From Leishmania donovani (lineage: Eukaryota; Euglenozoa; Kinetoplastea; Trypanosomatida; Trypanosomatidae): 64,000 nucleotides of DNA. The stretch lies in assembly GCF_000227135.1 (NCBI RefSeq), contig NC_018243.1, positions 514,878-578,877 of the forward strand, given 5' to 3'. Below, piece by piece: positions 50,204-60,463 of the stretch (the stretch's first letter is position 1; each line of letters begins with the position of its first letter). The translations under genes and the position numbers were made by a program. Under the pieces are notes generated by a model. It did no database searches. It was not told the origin of the DNA and saw nothing but the letters and a program-made list of their open reading frames with translations.

Positions 50204-53008
50204 TCAGCGAGCGCTGACATTCCCACTCGGCTGTGGCGGCGGTGTAGAAGGCGTTGCCGTCGCCTCAGCCGTGGGCACGGTGCCAGCAGCCGGCTCCTGC
50301 TCCTGTTTCACACTGAGCGAGTTGTAGTGTACTGGATAAAGGTACGACAGGAAGATGTCGATCGGCTCTGTTCGTGGCTCAAAAGAAAAGCAGCAGACGC
50401 CCTGATTAGCGCCACTGCCAGCATCCGAGCCACTCGGCAGGCTACCGTCATCATCGGCGCCGAGTCGGAAAGAAGTTGTCGCAGCACGCGGGACAAGGCT
50501 GCCGAGGAGCTGAGAGCTAGCACCACTCTCGCCACCACCGGCGGAAGGTGCGTGGGCGCTGCTTCGCGCGTTGAGGCCGTTGAAGTGGTCTGCAGGGCCG
50601 GTTACCGAGCTCGCTCTCTGCATGCAAGAGAAGCTCCGCTGCAACGACTGAGTCGTTCGACTGAGGTGCATGCTCGACGCAAGGAGCATGACCTCGCCAG
50701 CCTCGTCCCCTTGCCGCATCGTCGGTGAAAGCGCCTGAAAGGAGGTCATGGTGTCGGCCCGCCGCGTGCCACCGGAGACCGGCGCCTCTTCTGTTGTGCT
50801 GCCAGACATTGTCAGGCCGTGGTGTTGCGCCTGCGGGTGAGGCGACGATGAGCGTGACAGCTCAAGTGACGCCGTGCCAGCGAACGGCGGACGCGTAGCA
50901 TCCTCATTGTGCTTGCGGGGAAAGCAGACGGCAACATCATTCGTGTTGTAGGCGTTGGCCGACTCCTTTCGTTGGGTAAAGATGTTGACGGCCTGTGTGG
51001 CCTTATCGAGTGACTGTACCTCAGCACCAACAGCGCGGAACTTCGCCACCTGATTCGCAGCGCCGTCATCTGAGGCGCCCTCGTTGCCGCTAGAGAGGCG
51101 AGGAACCGGCACTGCCGCCGGTGTCAATAGTTGGCTAGGCTTCTTCGTCGTCGACTGAGGCTGCAGGAGCGGCATCGTCGCCGCCCCGAGACTGAAGCCA
51201 CCACCGCCACCGCCGCTGTTGTAGCTGCCCGTCGCCGAGAGCGGCAAGCTGCAGCGGATTTCGGACTGCTGCAACCTACGGTGCAGGGCCAGCTGGATCG
51301 CGTTGGCGTCCATCTCGCCCTCGTCATCGCTGCCGATGCCTTGGGGGCCGGCGTACAACGACGCCTGCCGCGAATCTCCGAAAGCGTTGCTGCTGCTGTG
51401 GCCCTGCTGTTGCTGCTGCTGTTGCGGCCCGTATGCGCGGAGAAGGCGACGCTCGGCCCGGCGGCGCTCCCGCAGCTTCCACACATCTACGAGAAACGAC
51501 GGTGCCGAGGCGGCGTAGTCGGACGAGGGGCGATAGGTGATGTAGCAGTTGCGCTCCTCGGAGGACAAGACATGGATATTCACGTAGAGGCAGTCGCTCG
51601 CTGCCCGCAGCGACAGCTCGTCTCCCCAAGACCCTGGCTTGGCTAAGTTGTGGTAGTATGCGTCTGCATGTGCAGGCGACTCGAAGTAGTAGTCGAAGCT
51701 TCTTGCTCGTGCCGCCCGCATGTAGGACACGATCTGGCTGCGGATGATGTCATGGTAGTCCTCATTGCCGAACAGTTGGTGCGAAATGGCCCGGAACTGG
51801 CAGTTGCCATCGTTGCGGACGCGGTAGACAACCAGGCGCAGCTCGTTGAGGCGTTGGTACAGCCGCTGCACTCCGACCCGGATGATCTGCTCGTGCGCCT
51901 GCCGTCGGTCAGCCGCTGTCGACGGCGGTGTCTTGTCTTCCACCTTCGTTGGCTTCTTGGAGGCGGAAGAGGTGAAGGGGGTGAGCAAGGAAAGCTTTTT
52001 GTCTTTCTTAGCTGCCAGCCGCGGCGACTGAGAGGCGTCGGTTGTGTTCCCTGTACAACCGCTCGACCACGACACGTCCCTTGTTGCCACAGAGGTGGAC
52101 GCCTGTGATGCTTCTTTGGCAGAGCACACCGCGATCGACCCCGCTGCTGCACCGGCACCACCGTAAAGTCGCTGCATATCCTCCGCCACACGTTTGCGCG
52201 ACGATGGCTCGGCGACGTGCGGAACGATGGGCACGACGGGTGTCGCGGAGATGCGTAAGGGATGCGGCTCCGCATCCTCACTCCCGGGGTACGTTGTCGT
52301 CCGGCGGTGAAACCACGATATATCATTCGGCAACCCTGAAGGGAGACTCGAGTCCGTCTGCGCGGCAAGTTCAGCGGAGTCGGCAGGGCTGAACACTCTG
52401 AAACTGCCGCTACATATCCTCTCAGGACTGCGGTCTCCACCGGCCGGCAAGAGAGAGCCGCTCTTCCGCCGCATCGCTTCTATGCCTGCCCTCTCGCTCG
52501 ATGATGAGAACGCCGATTCCGCCGCTACTTCGGCTTTCGCATGCTGACACAGTGAGCTGTAGCCGTGAGGCGACAAGAGGGTCTGGGTGAAGGTGAGGGG
52601 GTCGTGCTCGACGCGGCGACAGCTACCGCCCGCAGCCACGCTGCTCACCGTGGCGCGGCTAGCTTTACCGAAGCTCAGGCCACCAGCCCCCACGTCGTCT
52701 TCGAGATCCGCGAAGATGGTGATCGTCGGCCGTGGTGGCGGCGGCGTTGGCGAGCTCATGATCACCGTGCTCTTCATGTTAGTGAGAGGGTCGGCGACGA
52801 GCGGCATCGCGGCGCTGGCGGCTTGGCCGGTGGTGCCCCTTGCGCTCGCGTGAGTGTTTCTCATGTAGGGCGATGAGCGTCCGTTTTGCATGCCGCGTGG
52901 CGACGGGTGCCCGTTCTTGCAGTCCTTTGAGGTGGAGCTGCCGCCGCCCAGCATGCGCAGAGGGCGCACCGTCACCGGCACCGGCATGTCCACGAGTGAG
53001 TTGAGCAT
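50204..53008 (-). CDS. OTU-family cysteine protease with split catalytic domain
   Basis: Probable deubiquitinase. The first ATG is at 53008 (MLNSLVDMPVPV), 934 residues; the frame continues upstream only through an AT-repeat translation beginning with GTG. Residues 1-370 are Ser/Pro-rich. The OTU core begins near 385: VYRVRNDGNCQFRAISHQLF carries Asp400 and the catalytic Cys403; GSWGDELSLRAASDCL and NIHVLSSEERNCYITYRP follow to about 498. The matching final block IDIFLSYLYPVHYNSL, with catalytic His894 and Asn896, appears only at 883-898, near the C-terminus. Between lie about 380 residues of Ser/Gly/Gln-rich sequence including a Gln run. In other OTU proteins the two parts are separated by about ten residues. 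All catalytic residues are present, so the enzyme may be active with a long exposed loop. Confidence 0.9.
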   Translation of the reverse strand: MLNSLVDMPVPVTVRPLRMLGGGSSTSKDCKNGHPSPRGMQNGRSSPYMRNTHASARGTTGQAASAAMPLVADPLTNMKSTVIMSSPTPPPPRPTITIFADLEDDVGAGGLSFGKASRATVSSVAAGGSCRRVEHDPLTFTQTLLSPHGYSSLCQHAKAEVAAESAFSSSSERAGIEAMRRKSGSLLPAGGDRSPERICSGSFRVFSPADSAELAAQTDSSLPSGLPNDISWFHRRTTTYPGSEDAEPHPLRISATPVVPIVPHVAEPSSRKRVAEDMQRLYGGAGAAAGSIAVCSAKEASQASTSVATRDVSWSSGCTGNTTDASQSPRLAAKKDKKLSLLTPFTSSASKKPTKVEDKTPPSTAADRRQAHEQIIRVGVQRLYQRLNELRLVVYRVRNDGNCQFRAISHQLFGNEDYHDIIRSQIVSYMRAARARSFDYYFESPAHADAYYHNLAKPGSWGDELSLRAASDCLYVNIHVLSSEERNCYITYRPSSDYAASAPSFLVDVWKLRERRRAERRLLRAYGPQQQQQQQGHSSSNAFGDSRQASLYAGPQGIGSDDEGEMDANAIQLALHRRLQQSEIRCSLPLSATGSYNSGGGGGGFSLGAATMPLLQPQSTTKKPSQLLTPAAVPVPRLSSGNEGASDDGAANQVAKFRAVGAEVQSLDKATQAVNIFTQRKESANAYNTNDVAVCFPRKHNEDATRPPFAGTASLELSRSSSPHPQAQHHGLTMSGSTTEEAPVSGGTRRADTMTSFQALSPTMRQGDEAGEVMLLASSMHLSRTTQSLQRSFSCMQRASSVTGPADHFNGLNARSSAHAPSAGGGESGASSQLLGSLVPRAATTSFRLGADDDGSLPSGSDAGSGANQGVCCFSFEPRTEPIDIFLSYLYPVHYNSLSVKQEQEPAAGTVPTAEATATPSTPPPQPSGNVSAR

Positions 53009-54776
53009 GGCGCCGCTTGACAGTATCAACTCACGGCGACTTCTTGGCCCCGAAGAACGCCGCTGGGCGTTTAGTGTACGTGTCCGGCGTGTTCCGTGTA
53101 TAGAGAGATATGTATGTTCATATATGTATACATACACACATATGCAGAAATGCTGTAAGCGACGTTGCCTCTCGTGTGCCAGTCAAGCGAGGACACACGT
53201 GCACATACACGCTAAACAGACGCGCAGCCGACGAGGGATGGAGGGGGTCGGCGGAGAGGAAGGGCGCTAGGCAGCGACGGCACAAGCGAGGGGCGGCTGG
53301 GGTGGTTGTGGCGGCAGTGCCAACAACGAGGGAGGCCGGCTTAACGTGCAGCAAAGGCGACACTTTCCGTAAAAGAGCCCAGGAAAGGGGAAGGGGGAGG
53401 GGGGGGGGAAGCAGCAGCAGCAGCGGAAGTGACGTTTCAGAGGAAGATAAATAAATAAATATATGTGTATGTAAGGCAAGGGTTAATCCAAAAGAAACAA
53501 TCAGCAATCCGAGGCACGGAAAAAAGAGGGGGAGAGCGTTGGCAGGCGAGCGAGAGCGATGAGGCCTCGACGCATCGAAGTCGCGCAAGCACTGAACCCA
53601 CTTCCAAGGGCGCGTGTCGCGTGCGAGGGAGAGCTCCTGGATGTGTTTTCGGTGCGTGCGTGAGGGATGCGCGTTGTGGACGTTTTGTGGGTTCGTTTTC
53701 AGAACGTCAGAAGGAAGGGAAAGCAGAAAGGAGTGGGGAGGGGGAGAACAGCAAAAAACTAAGTCAGCACGGCTCAGCAGAGGGAGAGCTGAAGGGAGTG
53801 GAGAGCTGCTGCACGGCGGTAAGGGAGGGAGACAGGGCGCCTTCGCAAGAATGCGTACGCGTGCGTCGTTGCAGGTGTGAGTATTTCCAGCGGCGAAACA
53901 AAAATCCCTTCTCGATGTTTTCTCGCCCGCCCCACTGACACGATATCGATCGCTGTGTATGTGTGTGTGTGTGTGGGTGGGTGTATATATATAGATATAC
54001 AGATGCGTGCGCGGTCGCCCCCTTATACGCTGGCGTGCTCTGTCGTTACTTCAAGCACATAAAGTAACGGGGGAGGGGGCAGGGGATGATAGAGAGGAGC
54101 GGGTGCGAGAGGAGGGGAAAGCAAGGATGCGCACAAAGTCCGCATCCCCATACGAGGGAGTTGCTCATGTGCGCAGGGGCAGCAGCACCACATGCCGGCT
54201 GCAGCAGGCGACGTGGCCTCCGTGCCAGCGCCGTGCCCGCCCAGAAACGGCCGCTGCCCCGGTACAGCGAAACAAAACACACGGCCACGAAGACGCCAGT
54301 GACGATGGCGGCATCGCACGTTACGTTTTTTTTTCTCTCCTTTGTTTTCTCATGCACGCCGCGCTGGTGGTGTGGGCCTTCCTCGCTGCGTTGTTTGTCA
54401 GGGCTGTGCTGCACGCGATGGGCAGGGGGCGGGTAGGTGGGGTCGAGGGTGGATACCTTTGACAGGTGGCCGCGCCCCATTCAGCGCGAGCTGCCGCCTG
54501 GGCAAGGTATCCGACATCCGCAAGCAGACGCACACGCGCACATACACAGGCGCACCTCCCTTTGCTGAACACGCTTTTCACTTAAACGAAATTAGTTCCG
54601 GATGTGCCGCGTGGTACCTTCCTTGGGTTAGCTTCGCCGCAGACACAGCAGCACATGCGCAGAAATCGAGAGAGCACGCACATGCATGCACGGACACCAG
54701 TGCTCGCGCTCCTCTCTAGCAACGAAAGACGGTGCAGGGGGAAGGGTGGTGAGAAGGTGGGGACGGGGGCAATGCC
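53009..54776. other. Intergenic region between Nep1 and OTU
   Basis: No supported gene. It contains AT-rich repeats unusual for this window: TATG/TATA repeats at 53109-53145, an AAAT tetramer run at 53447-53462 and TATA at 53984-53998. Also a G11 run near 53399-53409 and a T9 run near 54326-54334. The first is immediately upstream of the OTU gene and so probably within or near its 5' UTR. Confidence 0.55.
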
Positions 54777-55640
54777 TCAACACGCCTCGTTGTCCTCACG
54801 CAGCCACTCCTCTTCGAAGCCGTGCAGCAGGGTGCTAATTACCGCCGCCGCGGACATACCGCGATCCCCTAGGCGGATGCTCGACACCTCGCCTGGTCGG
54901 GCGTAGTCGACGGAGACGTCACCGCGTGACATACCACCAACGATGAAGGCGAACGGCTGGAACTGCCGCCGCTCGACGGCCTTGCGCTGCGCCTTCGCGA
55001 ACTCCTCGGTACCGGCTTCCGCTGTAGTCTCCTCTAGCGTCCCGCTCGTGCTCGAGGTGAGACGACGATGGGCAAGGCTGATCTTGCTGCCCACGCGCTG
55101 CTTGTCGAGAACGTCGGCCGCGTACCCGCAGGAGGCGCAGAACGTGAAGGGGTCTATGAGATCGCCGTCCTTTTCTACACGGTACAGTCGGGTGCCGGCT
55201 GGGATGTGGTCCGTGATGGGGTTGCCAACCACTCGCAACAGGGAGAGGTAGCCAGTGCTTGCGCGCACCTTGAGCTTGAAGAGCAGCGACACCATCATCT
55301 TCTCGAAAAGACGCACGTTGCGCGGCACGCGCAGACGCGGATCTACCGCGATGCACACTTGCTTCTTGGTGCGCAGGAACACCTCCAGCATGCCTGCCCG
55401 GTTGAGTGGAGAGTCTTGCAGATGCAGCAAGCACTGGTGCACCACGTCAGGACGCCAATCTGCCGGGTCCTGATTGTGCCGCGCGTGGTAGGAGCGGTGA
55501 CGGTCGCTCAGCAGCTCAAAACCTCGGTCCGTCTGGATTGTCTGCAGCGGGCAGTGCTCGAGAATGACGATGACGCGCTTCCAACGCTCCTTCTCCTCAG
55601 CGCTGCGAGGCAGCCGCGCCGATTTCTGAGCGTACTCCAT
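54777..55640 (-). CDS. EMG1: 18S rRNA pseudouridine N1-methyltransferase Nep1/Emg1
   Basis: SPOUT-class methyltransferase that N1-methylates a specific pseudouridine in 18S rRNA and is needed for small-subunit assembly in the nucleolus. 287 residues, somewhat longer than the yeast and human proteins (about 250). Family blocks: VIVILEHCPLQTIQ (residues 23-36), LLSDRHRSYHAR with DWRPDVVHQCLL (43-72), DSPLNRAGMLEVFLRTKK (76-93), VDPRLRVPRNVRLFEKMM (99-116), RVVGNPITDHIP (136-147), and the C-terminal knot region FIVGGMSRGDVSVDY. The extra length is a Ser/Thr/Glu/Ala-rich insertion before the knot (around TSSTSGTLEETTAEAGTEE). A long pyrimidine tract ends in GAG three bases before the ATG, predicting an almost absent 5' UTR. 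Confidence 0.95.
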   Translation of the reverse strand: MEYAQKSARLPRSAEEKERWKRVIVILEHCPLQTIQTDRGFELLSDRHRSYHARHNQDPADWRPDVVHQCLLHLQDSPLNRAGMLEVFLRTKKQVCIAVDPRLRVPRNVRLFEKMMVSLLFKLKVRASTGYLSLLRVVGNPITDHIPAGTRLYRVEKDGDLIDPFTFCASCGYAADVLDKQRVGSKISLAHRRLTSSTSGTLEETTAEAGTEEFAKAQRKAVERRQFQPFAFIVGGMSRGDVSVDYARPGEVSSIRLGDRGMSAAAVISTLLHGFEEEWLREDNEAC

Positions 55641-55643
55641 TTT

Positions 55644-55681
55644 CTCGAAGAGAGAGAGAGAAGGGGAAGGAGGGGGTGGTG
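55644..55681 (-). other. Predicted spliced-leader acceptor of Nep1
   Basis: The minus strand has about 35 bases of C/T with a long CT repeat ending CGAG (AG at 55645-55644), three bases before the ATG. Confidence 0.45.
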
Positions 55682-56796
55682 GACTGGAACGACGTTAGCG
55701 TGAGGCTACGTGCTCTGTGCGGCGCAACCTCTTTTCTTCTTACTTAACTGGCAGTTGCCGGTTTCAACACGCAGCCTCAGTCCGTATGTGTGCGTGTGTG
55801 TGTGTATGTGATGGCACGAGTACGCAGTTGCCGAGAGTAGCGCACGTCTTCCGGGTACACGGGTAGGCGGCCCCGATAGCAACGCTCTGACACAAAAAGG
55901 AGAAATTGAAGCAGAGATAGAGAAGAGAAAAGGGAAGGGAGGGGGGAAGACATACCTGACGTGCGCAGTCCCGAAATCGCTGGACGGAGTGTGCGCGTGT
56001 CAGGTGTGAATAGCCATCCCAAGGGGGGAGGGGATGCAGGGGAAGAGTTGCGTGGCAGATGCTGAGACACACGCGCTCACCTCTCCCTGCATCTAGAGCA
56101 TCCCCACTCAGCGGGACGCCACTGCGCATGCGAGCCCGTCCCCCATCGCCACCAGCGACACCACACCGTCATGGGGCGCCCGTCGAGGGCGGCGTGCGTG
56201 CGTGTGCGTGCGGCGGACGACAAAAAGGGCGGCGCTTTTGTTTTTTTTTTCCGACAGGCACGACAGCGGCCTGCGAAGGATCCATGAAAGGAGAGAACGG
56301 GCGAGCGACGAGAGCTGCGATGGAGTGCGCACGCAAAGAGGCAGAAGAATGGTCAGGCAGGAGAGCAGGTGGAGTGGGCGGGGACGCACACCGACGCTGA
56401 AAGCAGTAAAAGGATCCCACAAGCATCCCCACCATCACACACAACTAAAACAAGAGATGGAGCGTTGCAGAGGGAGACGTCACACACACGCCAGCGCTTC
56501 CCCCGCCCCTTTCCCGCCCTCCGCACAACAACAACGTATACGTATCAGTCCCGCAGACGGCCAAGCCAAGCCACAAAAGACCGAAGGAAGAGCGTGCGAG
56601 CAGAGAGGCGGCAGTAGACGCGCTCTTCCCAACACGCGCCCCCTCCCCTTCCCCCCTGCCCACACAAACGCGCACAGACACAGATACACCTATAAAGCCA
56701 CACGTACGCTAGCTTGACACACCGCAACAAGAGCCACCTGAAACGCGGATGTGTGCCAAGGTAAGGGGGTCGGAGGGAGAGAGCTGGTACGCAGCG
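55682..56796. other. Intergenic region between TRAPPC3 and Nep1
   Basis: No supported gene. It has a GT repeat near 55787-55807, a T10 run near 56240-56249 and CA-rich patches. Short frames on both strands are repeat translations. Confidence 0.55.
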
Positions 56797-57387
56797 CTAG
56801 TTGCGCTCCACCTGAAACGTCTCCCTCTCCCGCCCCTTGAAGTGAAGGATTATCTCGTTCTTGGAGTCGCCGCGCAGCTTGTCGCGTGAGAAGCGGGCTT
56901 CCGTCTGCAGCCCGACAAGGCTCAGCGCGCCCGTGATGACGCCGCAGAGTAGGTTCGAGTACCACAGGTACTCCCGCAGCGGTCCATCCGGCAGCTCCAC
57001 GAATAGGGCGAGCGGGTTATCTTGGAAACTGATTGCAAATGTGTCGGCTGCGTCCTTCACTTGTGCCACCTCCGCACTCACGCCGAGAAACATGCGGAGC
57101 CCAACAAGAGCGACGCCTTCTGCGGCCTGGCTAAAGGTGCGGCACGGAGCAGCGCCGCTGCGGACGCTGTACTCCTCGATCAGCCGAGCGCCGATTCGGT
57201 GGCCCATGTTGTAGAGCTGCTGATTCACCTGCTCCACAGCGTCTTCCTGAGTGAGCTCCTCGACCATCTGCTGCACAAGAGCGCCGTATGTGAGGGCTAA
57301 GAACTCGGCGCTCATCTTCACATTGTTGTCGAAGGCTGCATTGCCCAGCTGCGCGGCAGAGGTGGACGTGTGGGCAGATGACGACAT
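56797..57387 (-). CDS. TRAPPC3: TRAPP complex subunit Bet3 (TRAPPC3)
   Basis: Core subunit of the TRAPP complexes, which tether vesicles at the Golgi and act as Rab1/Ypt1 exchange factor. The first ATG at 57387 gives 196 residues; the frame is open 11 more codons but from TTG. Against the family it shows MSAEFLALTYGALVQQM (residues 25-41), NQQLYNMGHRIGARLIEEY (55-73), Cys82 in SGAAPCRTF at the place of the acylated cysteine of human Bet3 (Cys68), LVGLRMFLGV, then NPLALFVELPD and YSNLLCGVITGAL near the C-terminus. A 20-residue N-terminal extension precedes the conserved start. Length is close to the family norm (about 180). Confidence 0.95.
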   Translation of the reverse strand: MSSSAHTSTSAAQLGNAAFDNNVKMSAEFLALTYGALVQQMVEELTQEDAVEQVNQQLYNMGHRIGARLIEEYSVRSGAAPCRTFSQAAEGVALVGLRMFLGVSAEVAQVKDAADTFAISFQDNPLALFVELPDGPLREYLWYSNLLCGVITGALSLVGLQTEARFSRDKLRGDSKNEIILHFKGRERETFQVERN

Positions 57388-58194
57388 GTCTGCCAGAGAA
57401 TCTACAGGAGCGAAGCACAATGACTATGCGCGCATGTGTGCACGCCGCCGCAACGATGGGGGGGGGGGCAGAAGCGGAGCAGGGCGAGCGAGGGGGAGGG
57501 GCGAGGGATCGAGAGCGGCGCCATGAAAGACACACAGTGCATGGGGGCGGAGGGATTGGGGGTGCGTGTCTCTTGCACATCGCCTTTCACGCATCCCTTT
57601 GCCGCACGCACGCTCCGTGGGCTGATCAAACACCGGGGCAACGAGGAGAGGAGGGGGAGGGGCTGGCGCTGCGTGTTCCCACGCACACACCTATCACTAT
57701 CGCCGCACACCGCGGTGCGTGGCGCAGGGTATTTGATCTAGACATGTAGTGCTTAGAACCGGAATTCTCAAGCTGGAGTGACCGCTGTGGCTCCTCCACA
57801 CTTTCCATTCACTGCCCGCACCATCCAGCCCCTCACCTCGGTGGCCTCCTTCGCAACAAGAGGCATTAAGGGGTGTCTGAGGGTCAGGTCAAGAGTGGAG
57901 GCGCAGGCGTCGAGGAGCACCACATCGCGGAGCACATCTTTCACATCGAAGAGGGGCCCAGGCACACACACACACACACAGGAGGGCGCGAAAGATAAAA
58001 CGGCTAAGGAAAGACGCCGTCGTGTGTACATCAGTCAAGCGAACCGAAAGCACATGCAGGCACACGGGAGATCGTGTGGCGGTCACCGCACTCTTCCTCC
58101 CATTGTGAGCGACTGCTAGCGAATCATCGCCATGGAACCCGTCTCCATCCTCTCCTCCCGACGCAGGGAGACGAGGCAGCAGCGACGCCCCCAC
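57388..58194. other. Intergenic region between DRC9 and TRAPPC3
   Basis: No gene seen. It includes a G10 run near 57459-57468 and a (CA)n run at 57962-57980. It must hold the 3' UTR of the DRC9-like gene and the acceptor of TRAPPC3; a candidate is TAG about 15 bases upstream of 57387. Confidence 0.55.
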
Positions 58195-59763
58195 TCACTT
58201 CTTCGCTCTGCCCTTCTTCTTGCGCTTCCTGGCGTTCTTCTCGAGCTCCCGCTGTGTGTGCACGCGGGCAATGAAGGCGCGGTAGTAAGCCTGAATCACG
58301 CGCGCGTCGTGCTCCTGGTGCTCGCAAATCACTTTGGCATGCTCCTGTCGCTGTTCCGCCACCATAACTTCCCAGGCGTGCTCCTCGCGCTCCTTGTGCA
58401 GCTTCTCCACCACCTCCTCCAGGGCGACAATGCGCTCCGTGTCCTCCTCGGCTTCGTGGTTGAGCTGCCGCATCGCCGCCTCGAGCAGCGCGCTCTGAGC
58501 GTCGTACTCAGTGATGGCCCCGCTCACCGCCGCCTCGCGCTTCGTGCGGTTCGAGCGCAGCGTGTTCAGCTCGTCCAGTGCCTTGGCCTGCGCCTGCTGC
58601 AGCCGGCGCGCCACCTCGTCTGCGTTCTTTCGGTGCACCTCGAGTTGCTGCCGCAGCGAACACCGGCGGTCCTCCTGCACCGTCTCCTGCATGCTCTGAA
58701 AAGCCTCTAACTCAATGTCGGCCGTGCGCTGCACGTACTGCAGTTCTTCCTCTAACGCTTCAATCTCGCGATCAAGGCCGGCCACCTCGCGTTGGCGGGC
58801 GGCCTTTATATCGAGGTAGCGTTGATTCAGCACCTGCACGTCCGCCGTGCCGGCCTGGTCTCGGTTCACAGCGTCGTGGAGAAGCTGGTAGCGATGCATA
58901 TCCTCGTTGACGGTCGACTGGTTGCGTTGACGGATGAGGCGGTGCAACGTGACGACGAGCCCACGCAGGCGGTCCAGGTCCTCATCGATCATACCACACC
59001 TGTACGCTTGCGACAGCACCCTCGAGTCTGACGCTGCTACGGAGGGGCCGGGCCGCTGCGACGCGGCTGTGGAAGAGAAGTGCGACGTGTACAGGTGCTT
59101 CACATGGTACTTCATAATGTCGCCGTACCCGCCGTCGCGCAGTGTGTCGATGAGAGCGCGAGTGCTTAAGTGGTGCGCCTGAAGGTCCGCCGCGTCCACA
59201 GAGCCAATCGTGTGGGCTCCCGCCAGTAAGTCGCGCTCGAGCTGCGCGTAGTCGCTGACCTGCAGAACCGCCTCGTTGTCGTCGTTGGCGGTCAGGTCGC
59301 CGTAGTGGCTGGCGGCGTACACGAAGCAGGCAGCCTTGACTGCCCGCTGACGCTCCTCTTCATATTCTGGGGTGAGGGAGGAGGAAGAGGACGAGATGGG
59401 CAGATCGGAAGCAGCGCCGTCGCCGTGCCGACCGGTTTTGGCCCACGAGCTGCAGCTGCTGCTGCTACGGCCGCTGCTAGGCCGCGACGAGAGCGCAGAT
59501 ACACGCAGCCCTGCTACAGTCGGAGTGCCTCGAATGACGTCGTGCTTCGCTTCTGCCTCCTTCGTCTTGCGGACGGCGTGCTCCTCATAGCGACGCAGGT
59601 ACATGTTTGTGTCCCGTAGAGTCGCCGCCACGACAGATTCATCGCGCACCCATGAGGAGAACTCATCAGGCAAGAAGGCCAGGATCTGGAGCTCCTCAGC
59701 GAGGTCCGCTAAGACGTTCTCCACCTTCGCGGCCTCCTGCCGCGTCATGGGATCCATCTCCAT
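58195..59763 (-). CDS. DRC9: Dynein regulatory complex subunit 9-like (IQCG)
   Basis: Coiled-coil protein with a C-terminal IQ motif, resembling DRC9/IQCG of the nexin-dynein regulatory complex that links outer doublets in the flagellar axoneme. The ATG at 59763 (MEMDPMTRQ) gives 522 residues and is fixed by a strong acceptor six bases upstream. The N-terminal helix ENVLADLAEELQILAFLP matches the start of the IQCG homology. A Ser-rich linker follows at about 80-130. From about residue 290 it is nearly continuous coiled coil, rich in Glu, Gln and Arg. An IQ-like segment ARVIQAYYRAFIARV and a Lys/Arg tail (RKRKKKGRAKK) end the protein, as in human IQCG. DRC10 (IQCD) has a similar layout and is the main alternative. 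Confidence 0.8.
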   Translation of the reverse strand: MEMDPMTRQEAAKVENVLADLAEELQILAFLPDEFSSWVRDESVVAATLRDTNMYLRRYEEHAVRKTKEAEAKHDVIRGTPTVAGLRVSALSSRPSSGRSSSSCSSWAKTGRHGDGAASDLPISSSSSSLTPEYEEERQRAVKAACFVYAASHYGDLTANDDNEAVLQVSDYAQLERDLLAGAHTIGSVDAADLQAHHLSTRALIDTLRDGGYGDIMKYHVKHLYTSHFSSTAASQRPGPSVAASDSRVLSQAYRCGMIDEDLDRLRGLVVTLHRLIRQRNQSTVNEDMHRYQLLHDAVNRDQAGTADVQVLNQRYLDIKAARQREVAGLDREIEALEEELQYVQRTADIELEAFQSMQETVQEDRRCSLRQQLEVHRKNADEVARRLQQAQAKALDELNTLRSNRTKREAAVSGAITEYDAQSALLEAAMRQLNHEAEEDTERIVALEEVVEKLHKEREEHAWEVMVAEQRQEHAKVICEHQEHDARVIQAYYRAFIARVHTQRELEKNARKRKKKGRAKK

Positions 59764-59768
59764 CTCGC

Positions 59769-59800
59769 CTGTGAACGGGAGGTAAGGGGAGGGGGAGGGG
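59769..59800 (-). other. Predicted spliced-leader acceptor of the DRC9-like gene
   Basis: A C/T tract of about 25 bases on the minus strand ends TTCACAG (AG at 59770-59769), with GCGAG then ATG. It excludes the longer open frame reaching 59943. Confidence 0.7.
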
Positions 59801-60440
59801 CAGCGGCAGCAGAGAGCGAGAGAGCAAAGTAAGGGTGGGAAGGGGGTGCGCTTTCTGCTGAAGCGTACTGGAAATGGTGTGTGCGACTGCGTGTGAGGCA
59901 GTGCAGCGGCGCATGAGGGAGGGAGGAAAGAGGGGAGAGGCAAATGGAAGTGGCCGGCGCCTCTGTGTGTGAAGCAAAGACGTACATACGCTCTGATGAA
60001 TGCCAGTTAGGGGGTGTGGGGGCTGGGAGATCGGAAGTACCGCGGGGCGGACGGGCGAGAGCAGCGTACCGCTGTTGGCTCTGGTCAGATGGGGGCTGCC
60101 CTTCTGATGCGCTTCACATTATGATCAAGTCCCGGGCTGTGTGAAAGGGGTGGACGCGGAAGGAGGGCGGAGGGGAGAGGTGCAGCGTGGCGTAGGGCGG
60201 GGAGAGAAGCAGGAAGGCGCGCAAGGCAGCCCTTGCCACGCGCTTTCTCACACAGGTATCCGGCGCCCGTTAACCATCGTCTTTCATCCCTGCCGCCGCC
60301 GTCACTTGCTTCGGCGCCCTCACTGTCCTGTGTAGTGCTCTCCCTACAAGAAACCACGGCGATCATACAAGTCCTTTCTCTTGCTCCCCCTTTTCCGGTT
60401 GCGTTGAAGGCGTTGCATGCGCCCGGCCATCATCATGCGT

Positions 60441-60463
60441 CACACACACACACACACACACAT
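60441..60463. repeat. (CA)n microsatellite
   Basis: CA dinucleotide run of about 22 bases. Confidence 0.9.

Noticed and set aside
49488..50327. 279-codon plus-strand frame across the retroposon
   Set aside because: Antisense to the reverse-transcriptase blocks and extends into the 3' end of OTU; the family similarity is on the minus strand.
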